From NCBI RefSeq assembly GCF_010015585.1, contig NW_022985073.1, positions 800,923 to 864,922 of the forward strand: DNA of 64,000 nucleotides, in the 5' to 3' direction. The notes beneath the pieces are model-generated. The model was not told the DNA's origin. It saw only the letters and a program-made list of their open reading frames with translations, and did no database searches. This stretch comes from Eremomyces bilateralis CBS 781.70 (Eukaryota; Ascomycota; Dothideomycetes; Eremomycetales; Eremomycetaceae). Below are positions 55,046 to 64,000 of this stretch, piece after piece (positions within the stretch are counted from its first letter, which is position 1; each line of letters starts with the position of its first letter). A program made the translations under genes and the position numbers.

Positions 55046-58000
55046 TCAAAGCTCATCTGAATCGTATCCATCGTCATGCATGAGCGCTGGATACGTTCGC
55101 GACCGCAGATCTCGTTCTAGGCCACCGTCGGATTCAGGGTCAACATACCCTGTGTGCAAAGTTAGCAAGTCAAGCCCAAAACGATGATATATTGGAAGTG
55201 AAGACTCACCTTCTCCTCCAAACAGGCTCAAAACCACCGGTAAGAACACCAGCGCATGCGTCGCCGCAAACACCACCAAGGCTACCCATATCCTGAAATA
55301 GTAAACTTCGAAGATCTTACTCCGCGTGAACGCCAACACGCAAACGCCCACGAACTTCGTGACCGTAATCCCCGTGAAAACACTAGCTCCTACGTTGACC
55401 AGGGCACTCCACGCCCTCACATCCTTGCCGCGGAACTTGTGTCGCGGCGCCCGCTCCATGACCGTGACGGATGGGAACGCGAAGGCGCGAGCGATGTGCG
55501 CGCAGAATTCGACGCCGATGCCGACGGAGATGACCAGGTTGACGAGGGAGACGGCGTTGAGCGAGACGCCGGCGATGGCCATGAAGCCGACGATGTCAAT
55601 GAGGATCATGGCGACAGTGACGGTGACGACGAGACCGGTCTGAAGGGAGCCGAGGAAGATGGTGGTGAGGACGAGGATGATGGCGAGGGCAGAGCCGAGG
55701 AGGGCGCAGGAAAGTCGGACGATGGAGAGGTATTGGTCGAAGAAGATGTAGAAGGCGGAGTAGGGGAAGACGGTGGTGCCTGTATGCTCGGAGATCTCGG
55801 ATGCGATACGGCGTGCGCTGGAATAGGCGTCGATGAAATCGGATTGGCTTTTGAGCGGCGTGTGAGATGTTCGGAAATGGGACGCCGGGATGGTCAGGCG
55901 CTCATGGTCGATGACAATGGCGCTGCCATACGCTGCTTTCCCAGCGAGAGGGCAGTCGGCTGTTGTTGGCGCTTCGAGCCACCTGTTCAGGTAGTGCACG
56001 AATTCTTGTCCCTCGGGCATCCCCCAAAGTGTCCGATTCCATGGTGGGTCGCGATGGGCGAAGCAGGTATCTCTCCCATCCACGCAACAGCTCTCGAATG
56101 ACGGATCTAGCCATTGCAGATAGTCATCAACCCACACCGCTGCGGAAGATGCAATGTGAGACACATCTGGTCGTTTGCTTTCTTGCTCCAGGATGTTGGA
56201 CAAAGAAAACGACTGGCAAGTGGTGAAGTGGCCGCAGAGCTCCTGCTGGTGCCTTCTCTCAGTCACGTTCAGGTCCTGGGCGACGAAGTAGACCGGTGGT
56301 CCGACATCGAAGTAGGCGTAGAAGTCGTTAAAATAGGGGATCAAATATGAATCGCTGGGAATGGCGATACGCTGATCCAGCCCAAGTTCGACCTTCGGAA
56401 TCAAAGCTAGGCCAACGGTAAATATTCCTAAGAAGAAGGTGATGATGCCAACTTTCGTCTTCTTGCCTAGGAGTGCCGGAGCATAGTGTTTCCTGATGAA
56501 CCTCTCGAGCCCGCCTTCTTCATCCACGCCGTACGCTGCGTGGTTATTTCCAACACTGCTATCTGAGCCCCTCACCTTCAGGCAAGGGAAACAGTCGGCA
56601 CGGCCAGCCTCCACCCTTTGCTGGTTGAGCGCTAGGACGGCGACAAACAGAGTAATCTGCAAAAGGGCGTTCAGGAGGACTGCGCCAGCAGCATAAGCCG
56701 CAAAATTGCGAACGGCAGGCATGTCAACGGCGGCACCTAGCGCAAACGCGACTGTCTCAGTGGATGCTGACAGGAGAATGCTGGGCCCAATGCGGCCCAT
56801 GGCTCGGCCGATCCGTTCGGGAATCGGAGCATCCCCATAATTGACATTCACACGTTCGAACTCATGCACGATCAGGAAGATGTTGTCGACACCGATGGCA
56901 AGGACCAAGAACGGGATGACTTCGGCGATGATGAGGGTGACTTTGACTCCACATGCCGAAAAAAGGCCCACGGAGGCGGAAACAGACATGAGCACGATGA
57001 CAATGCCAACAATGCCAAGCATGAACTTGGACTGAACAAGAGCATCGGCTGGATACCGAAGAATAGTCCGCGCTGCTAGAGTGGTCGAGCCGAGCGCCAA
57101 GGAGGCGTACAGAAACATGATGATATAGCTGATCACCACAATCTTGGCATCGGTATTCGTGGACTTGTTCAGCTCTTCTTCAAGGCTGATCTCCGTATTG
57201 AAAGATAGTCGAAGGCCACGATCTCGAGCCTCGGCTTGCACAGCAAGGAGTAGGTTCTTGAGGCTCTTCTCCCAATCCATGGTGTCAGTGAGTTTTGATG
57301 AGCCTTCGGGGTGGTTATTCACAACCCATGTTATGATCAACGACTTTGCATCAGCCACGCTCTTGTTATACCCGCCGAACACCATTTTCGGATCAAGGGG
57401 TTGTTGAAATTGCGGCAGGCAGTCCACAGGAGACTCGGCACATTTCTCGAGTTGGCTTTCCCAGCGGATCGGATCCACATTTGCGAAGGAGCCGCCAAAG
57501 TAACCGGTGACTGATTGAACAATGCAAGCATCTTCAACAGGCTTGAAGCAGACATCATCGAACATAGCGCCGGCATCGAGAGAGATGAGACGTTGAACTC
57601 GGTTTTCGACGTCAAACCACCAGCCGAGCGTGTCGTAGCTCAGCACCGGTCCAGGCCCAAATGGCGACGTGTCGTTGACCAAGAAAGCCTGCTCAGCACG
57701 GTAGAACGGGCCGAAATTGGTATCGAAGAACTGCTTTTCCTTTGCTGCCGCCGAGTCTGGAGACACCCACAGTCGAACGGGGTTGGTTTCGATCGCGAAA
57801 TTGATCCAGCCCAGGCTCAAAAGCGCAACAACGAGGACACTTGACAGGATCGTGACTGCTGGAAACTCGGCGCAAAGATAGCCAAGTCGATTGAAGAGCC
57901 GGTCGCAGACGTTGTTGAGGTAATACTCCCTCTGTGGCCGGTCCACCATCCCGGCGGAATGAAGGACATCGCCCTCGTCCTCATCATCGCTTGGTGCGGT

Positions 58001-58988
58001 ATCTTGCAGTAGCTGCAACCTCTCATTCTTTGCCTTGGAGTGTTTCTGATACGCAACATGTCCGGATATGGCAAGGATTAATAGCAAGATCAGGACGGAG
58101 TAGACGATGATGACCGCAAATGAGAGGCATGGGAGCACCCCGACGTGGCAATAATGCGCCCCGGATACTTCTGGAAGCTTTGGGCACGTCGCTGGACAAT
58201 CCACGCAAGCGCAGCGATATCGCTCGTCCTCATCGTTGCATTGCTTCGGCTTGTCATCCATGGTCGTCATCCCGGGGAATTCCTTCTCGTCTGGATTAGG
58301 AAAGTTCATCTGGAACGGGCTTCCACCGAACTTCTTCTCGCCGAGAAAGTTCAGGAAATGCGAGAAATCCTTTGCGCCGCCGCCGATCAGGTCCATCGCC
58401 TTCATCCCGGCGCCGAATTTGACATCTTTGCAGCTATCGTAGAACCCGCCGCCGTAGCCGCTGGACACCAGGTTGTCAAGCTCCGTCACGAGATATTTGT
58501 CACTCTTCGGCGCCACGTCGGTGACGTTTAGGAACAGTGATTGATCTGGTGAGCAGGTAAAGGTACAGAAGAGGTTGAAGAAGTTCGCTTCACAAGCCGG
58601 ACATGCCGAGATGACTTGGTCAGCGCGCTTTAAATTCGTCGCAAGGACATCGATCTACCCGCACGTTAGCATACCAAATCACATTCCCGAACCAATCCAT
58701 GTGTATAGACATCCATACCTGCTCCTCCAAGCAACAAACCGGCCCATCCGCCCACTTCTCCCCGCACAACTCCACCAACTTTTCCCTTGCCGCGGACGTC
58801 GGATCCCCCGCAAGCCCATTGTCCGGACACGGGAGATCCGATCCAAAAAATCCTTGCTTGCCGCAGTGGCCCCGAACCGCGCAGCGACCAGCTTCGTGCT
58901 TAGTGGTCCAGCTGGGCGCCGCGGCGGAGGCGGAGGCGATCTGGAGTGCGGTTACGGCGAGCAGCGGCCATCGGAGGAGCCGCCGCAT
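55046..58988 (-). CDS. NPC1/Ncr1-type sterol transporter
   Basis: Three exons: 58988-58719, 58654-55210 and 55149-55046, with introns of 64 and 60 nt, give 1272 residues. A signal peptide (LLRWPLLAVTALQIASASA) leads into the Cys-rich sterol-binding N-terminal domain (CAVRGHCGKQGFFG, CCLEEQ, CPACEANFFNLFCTFTCSP). The following parts match NPC1: a membrane segment near residue 260, the luminal domain with LWVSPDSAAAKEKQ, and the sterol-sensing RND core with VLAIGVDNIFLIVHEFERV. It carries sterol out of the vacuolar lumen. The last intron has a length divisible by three and no stop, so it is hidden in an open frame; splicing restores FGGEGYVDPESDGGLE, the family tail, which ends in an acidic DDGYDSDEL. 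Confidence 0.95.
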
Positions 58989-59972
58989 GGCGAAGGGAGA
59001 GATCCGAGCGAAGGGATATGAAAGGGAGGTGGAGCGCGATTGCGCTTTATGATGTGCGGTCGTCCAGGAGCTTCGGGATCGGGTGGATCTCGTCGGATGG
59101 TTCTAGGTGTGGCGTTGATCAGGTGCTTCGGAGCGCGAGGAAGCTGTAGGTACGCCAATAAGCGGGAATGGAGCGACTGTGGTGACGAAGTACGTTATGA
59201 GGATAAGGAGAGGTGATTCTGTGGTTCTCGAGATGAGCTGGTAATGAAGGAATACGTCTGTCGCCTGAGGATGGGTGATGTTGTGGGATGAGGTGGATGG
59301 CTGGATGCTTAGCTCGGCCCCAGCGCCGACGTCACTATTGGCGGCAGCTGGCAAGCCCTAACAAGGCACCGTATTTATTACCTACTGTATTACGGCTTAC
59401 CATATTCCGGATATTGGTTCCTGACGATCCATGCATGGCATAAACCGGAGATCTGAGGGCACGGGTCTCATATTCTATACATCAATGTTGATGAACTGAT
59501 ATCTAATGTGCCGTGGTGTTTCGAGATTGAGCCGACCTAGACATCTTAGCCCCCCACACATTCGTACTGATATCCGACAGAAGCTGATTTCGAATGCACT
59601 CGACCTTTTATACCTAAGGCAACGCTAAGCTTTCATGGCTATGTTCCACCTGTCTAGAATACACATTGCTTGCATGGTGAGTCCAGAGAGAACCGATCTC
59701 TGGGGCAAAACCAAGCCGAGTATATCGCCAGACCAGCACTTTCGTCCTCATCCTCCGAAGCAAACAGAACTAAGAGATATCGCCGACGAAAGAGAAAATT
59801 ACAGGAACGGCAGCGTATTGACGTAGTGCAGTCCAAATGGATTCGCCGGAGACAAGAAAAGCAGGCTGGGCTGACCATCTAATTCAAACCGGCGCGCAGG
59901 CAACCGAATGGGCGAACGACGCCCGGGAAATGCACTGCCTGTAACATCCAGAACTCCTTGCAGACGTCGCGC
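58989..59972. other. intergenic, NPC1 promoter and DUF2433 3' flank
   Basis: 984 bases without a supported gene; frames under 85 residues. Confidence 0.45.
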
Positions 59973-62199
59973 TTAGCTGTCGCCGCCAGTCGGCGCCGGA
60001 CTCGCGGCGGCGCTCCCTCCTTCTTTGTTGGCCGAGTTGCCTCCACGACCTCCCCGGCCACGTCCACGGCCTCGATCGCCGCGGCCTCGGAACGCGCCTC
60101 GTCCTCCACGTCCACCTTCGCTATCGCTGGCTCCTCCGCTACGATAGCCACTTCCGGAGGGTCCACGTCCGCCGTAACCGCGAGGGAATCCTCCCGACCG
60201 GAAGATCGAGAAGGCGGGTTTGCCGTCACCTCCAGATCGCTTGAATTCCTCGGGGATGCGATCAAGCGCTTCGGTGGTCTCCTCCACCGAGCTGAAATGC
60301 AGGACATGAGCGCCGCTCATACCGGCCTTGGTCATCTTGATGATCTTGGGACGGTCCACTTCGGAAACGATGTTGCGGACTTCCTCATCTTTTCCATTGC
60401 GGACGAACAGGGCGAAGATCTTGGGCAGCTCTCGGGGGGCCGACTCGGTCTTGCCCTGAGGCTCGTGTTCTCCTGAGGCGGTACCATTCAGTTTCGACTC
60501 CTCACCCTTCTCGGTCGCAGGTGGGGTTGCGGACGCTTGTCCGGGGGAAGCACCTTGCGCAATCTGTTGCGGGGTTGTCGGCTTCCCTTGATCTTTCGGA
60601 CCCGGGGATGGGCGGAGGGGCATTTGCTGGGCGCCAGGAGCCCGAGGTTGCGAAGGAGACGCTTGTTGCGGCCTGCCATGCTGGGCGGGGGGCGGACCTT
60701 GCTGGCCGCGCGGCTGTGACACCGGAACAACGGGCGCAGCAGCAGGAGCGGACTGGGCCGGGGCACCGTGTCCTCCTTTGCCACGATGAGAGAAGTTGAA
60801 GCCTTGTGCCCGCATTTCTGTGCCGATTCGTCCATCCTGGATGTCCAAGACAAGCCAGCCATAGGCAGCATCGGCGAGATTGAAGTTCCACATGTTCTTG
60901 AATGCGCTCTCGTCAACCTGGCCAGGCCCGGTTTGTCCACCGAAGGGGTTTCCGCCATTCGCAACGCTGGGCATCTTGCTGATGATTTCGATGGCGAGTT
61001 GCAGGAGCTGCTGCTGGGCATCGTTGTCTGAGATAGCGGGTTCAACCTCGGTTTTAACTGTCTCCCACACGTCATTAAAGGACGCTTTCGATGCAGCCAG
61101 CTTGCCACGATAGTGATCGAGGGTAGGGTTGACGCTGAATTCGTTGTACGAGCTGCCGTAACGGAAGTGAAGTCCCGCGGAAATGGAGAAGTCGGCCTTC
61201 AACGTCACAGCAAGCTGGTTTAAAAGACCTTCGCGTGCTGGAGACGCGTGCGTGATGAAGATGCGCGTCTCGGTCGGATCGTACACTCGGTTCGCCGTAT
61301 CCACAAGTTCTCCCATCTGCAATAGGGTTGTCCACATCGTCCCTTGGCCACCCGCAATTGTCGTTCGTCCTTCACCGTTGTCGAAGAGTTTGTGCATGAC
61401 AAGAGCGCCACCAAGACCCAGAAGGCGAAGCTTAACTCCGCCAATCTCTAGCAGCCTCGACATGCTCTCATCCACGACATGAAGGTTATGGACGTTGTAC
61501 TCTCCGGACCGAATCTTCTCCAAGACTTGCACATCTTCACATGCACCCCAGACTGTGTAGACCGGGACATTGAGAGTGTGGGTCTTGTTGAGGAACATGG
61601 GGAGCTCGGACAAGGGAAGTTGGTCTCGTGGAAATCGTTCTTTAAGGGGTTGTGAGGGGACCGATTGGCTGATTTGCTTTTTCATGTTCTCGCTCAACAA
61701 CGGTGAGTACTGCGCGACATGACGAAGGGTCCTAAGCAATGTTAGTGATGCCTTCAACCATCCGCAGACATGGAAACGCGAACTCACTTCTCGGCGATTC
61801 GATCAATGGAGTGGTCATCGTAGAAACCAAAATCACCGGTGTGAATGATGATATTGGCTCTAGCCTCTGCGGCCAGCTCGTTCAAAGAGCGCAGATTCCC
61901 TGACAAATATATATTAGATATGCATCGGGATATATGGAGCGGTTGAACACACCTCTCACGTCGGCAATGCATAGGATGCGCGTGCTGCCTTGATGAATGA
62001 TGCGACCTTGGTTGGGAAGTAGAGGAGTAGCTCCAGGCGTTGGTCCACTTGGGGCAGCGCCATTCGGAAGGTAGCCATGGCCGTAAGGGCGGCCTTGGTT
62101 TGCGGTTTGCTGTGTCGCAAACGGACGGTTAGTCAAGTCCCAATGATGATGGAAGGCCATAGGAACAAATCCTTGTGGAGGAGATCTTACCGAAGCCAT
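59973..62199 (-). CDS. DUF2433 calcineurin-like phosphoesterase-type protein with RGG tail
   Basis: Four exons: 62199-62191, 62109-61953, 61899-61788 and 61731-59973, with introns of 81, 56 and 56 nt (a 52-nt second intron if measured from 61952 to 61901), give 678 residues. ILCIADVRGNLRSLNEL near residue 45 and IIIHTGDFGFYDDHS near 75 are the metallophosphoesterase D-x-(H/R) and GD-x motifs. VPVYTVWGACEDV and LRLLGLGGALVMHKLFDNG follow, typical of the fungal DUF2433 family, whose function is unknown. A Pro/Gln-rich linker precedes a possible RNA-binding region (KIFALFVRNGKDEEV), and the end is an RGG-rich tail, which suggests RNA binding. The nine-base first exon rests on a good donor, a GACTAAC branch point and CACAG; reading through it would insert 27 residues. 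Confidence 0.85.
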
Positions 62200-62824
62200 T
62201 TGAGTGCACGGAAGGAGATGATATCTGTCAAACTTGATCGAAAAGTGTGGTTGGGAATTTCGGAGTGGGACCGGGGAATGCGGAGATTTTGAGCTGATAT
62301 GGCTGGTGTGTGGAATCACGAGAAGTGATAGCGAACCACGTGGGGGATTTGGGATAGTGAGGACTGATGAGAGGGTATCGTAAACAACAAGAAGCGAGAA
62401 GTGAATTAATGGCGATGGGATGAGGGGGAATCGCGGTGTAAACGGATGGGAACAAGTCAAAAATGAAGAGCTTCTCTACGGTGAAAGAGTCGGACGTGAA
62501 GTTGGGGATGCAAACTGGAGCAGCAGCCACCAAGGATGGCTCTTTCCCTTACAGGGGATGTGGCTTGGCATGTTCTGTGGCGTTAATATTGTGGCACAGT
62601 AAAATGGAATTCAATCAAGGAAGGAATTGAGGAAGTGAATATATATATGCCTTGTGGCCTCAGGTACCTAATTTTATGTTGGTGGTGGCCTGGTGGGGCA
62701 TCCCCAGCAATAATTTCGCGTTGCCAGGCATTAGAAAAACTGCTCTGTCCGCACCAGCATTTGTATTTTTCTTTTTCTTCCCACTTTCGCTTCCACCTGT
62801 CTCTCTTCTTCAATTCTTCGAGAC
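62200..62824. promoter_or_regulatory. divergent promoter of the DUF2433 and importin genes
   Basis: 625 bases between two start codons facing apart. Ends in a TTTTTCTTTTTCTTCC pyrimidine stretch shortly before the importin ATG. Confidence 0.5.
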
Positions 62825-64000
62825 ATGGACGAACAGGAATTTGTTCGGCTCCTTGAGAGTCTCCTTCTACGTACGTCTTTCCTTCAGATCTCAAGTATCA
62901 TCATCTCGCTAACGTTTTCGGCTCATAGCGGACACGGAGAAGGTGAAGTCGGCCACCAAGGCCTTGAACAAAAATTACTATACCCATCCACAATCCGTTT
63001 TAGCGTTGCTTCACCTTCTTATATCCCATCCCAAAACAGAGGTGCGGCAACTGGCTGCCGTCGAGGCCCGTAAACTCGTCCCAAGGCACTGGTCGAAGAT
63101 CCCACAAGACCAGAAGCCGGAGATTCGGAACCAACTGTTGGCGAAGACATTGAATGAGGAAGCTAGGCTGGTCCGACATGCTTCGGCCCGTGTCGTCTGT
63201 GGCATCTACAAGCAAGACTATGAGACATGGACCGAGCTTCCAGGCCTTCTCCAGGCCGCTGCAGTGGAAAACGATGTCCGACACCGCGAAGTAGGCGTGT
63301 ATATCACGTACCTCCTGCTCGACGCAATGGGTGACATGTTCTCCGAGAACTTGGGCGGTGTGTTCGACTTGTTGCGCAAAACCATTCAAGATCCGGAGAG
63401 CATCGAAGTCCGTGTCAATACCATGCTGGCGCTGAGCCGTATTTCCATGTTGATTGACGCGGAGGAGGATGAAAAATCCGTGAAGGATTTCCAAAGCTGT
63501 GTGCCGGGGATGATGATCGCTTTGAAGGATGCTGTCCTTGCCCAAGCAGACCATGCTGCCCAAGCGTTCGAGGTGTTTCACACTTTCATCGCTGCCGATG
63601 GGGCGTTGCTCGACGCACACTTCAAGGACATTGTCAAGTTCATGATGGATCTTGCCTCTCAGCCCGACATGGATGAGGACTCCCGCTCACAAGCTCTGGG
63701 TTTCTTGATGCAAGCCGCACGATACAAGCGACTCAAGATCCAATCCCTCCGGATTGGAGAAGAGCTCACCCTCCGGTCTTTGCAGATCGTCAAAGAGCTC
63801 AACGACCTCGCTAGCGATGATGAAGACCTCTCACCTGCCCGTATGGCGCTCAGCCTCATCGACTACCTTGCCTCAAGTCTACCGCCCAGCCAGGTCGTCG
63901 TCCCGTTGTTGAGAGCTATTGGGCCCTATGTCACTTCGCAAGACCCTGGTGAGCGTCGTGCTGGGCTTATTGCCCTGGGTCAGTGCGTGGAAGGTGCACC
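62825..64000 (+). CDS. importin beta-family karyopherin, Kap123/importin-4 type (partial)
   Basis: Two exons so far, 62825-62870 and 62929 onward, with a 58-nt intron (GTACGT donor, GCTAACG branch point); the frame stays open to the window edge, giving about 370 residues of a protein usually near 1100. The start MDEQEFVRLLESLLLPDTEK and the block VRQLAAVEARKLVPRHW belong to the importin-beta N-terminal HEAT repeats. The helical pairs that follow (LVRHASARVVCGIYK, IEVRVNTMLALSRIS, ERRAGLIALGQCVEG) continue the HEAT pattern. Kap123 carries ribosomal proteins and histones H3/H4 into the nucleus with Ran-GTP release. The C-terminal part lies outside the window. Confidence 0.92.

Noticed and set aside
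18897-58988. Idea that PLD1, ceramidase and NPC1 form a lipid gene cluster
   Set aside because: They are spread over 40 kb with unrelated genes between and belong to separate pathways found in most fungi.

Overview
The window reads as nuclear DNA of a filamentous ascomycete (Pezizomycotina, most likely Eurotiales or a near relative). Genes are compact, with short spliceosomal introns of about 46-109 nt (GT donors, CTAAC/CTAAT-like branch points, AG acceptors). It has fungal marker families such as Dug2, neutral ceramidase, a Crp1-like CBM48 protein, a DUF2433 protein and a Kap123-type importin. No operons, CRISPR arrays or prokaryotic features are seen. I assembled exon structures by hand from frame continuity, splice signals and family resemblance; none has been checked by alignment.

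Layout. 1-7.7 kb: the end of a PLC-like phosphodiesterase gene, a disordered basic nuclear-type protein, a U6 snRNA and a small CxxC protein. 7.7-10.5 kb: no gene found. 10.5-17.6 kb: an imported-looking conserved unknown, a TcuA-like flavoprotein, a Crp1-like CBM48 protein and an alpha/beta hydrolase, all on the minus strand. 18.9-30.9 kb: a housekeeping block of phospholipase D1, neutral ceramidase, the splicing factor BCAS2/SPF27 and a Pho89-type phosphate:Na+ symporter. 32.5-37.8 kb: an accessory module of a polytopic membrane protein, a methyltransferase with a duplicated hydrophobic N-terminus, and an amine-oxidase-like flavoprotein. 35.5-42.9 kb: a mobile-element-rich strip with three MITEs and one decayed Tc1/mariner transposon, which also holds a PLL-like beta-propeller lectin whose 5' end I could not find. 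43-49 kb: a cytochrome P450 and Dug2 (WD40 plus M20 peptidase, glutathione degradation). 49-55 kb: gene-poor, with a small GPI-type surface protein and an intron-containing initiator tRNA-Met. 55-64 kb: NPC1/Ncr1, a DUF2433 phosphoesterase-like RGG protein, and the start of a Kap123-type importin that runs off the window.

How the genes relate. Several act on lipids and membranes: PLD1, ceramidase, NPC1 and the PLC-like enzyme. They are scattered and separately promoted, so I do not read them as one cluster. The best candidate for an undescribed system is the 32.5-37.8 kb module. There an FAD oxidoreductase, a methyltransferase with an apparent membrane anchor and a polytopic membrane protein sit together, and two of them overlap tail-to-tail by 8 bp. 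By analogy with bacterial oxidoreductase/methyltransferase pairs that methylate unsaturated acyl chains, I suggest, as inference only, a lipid-modifying function.
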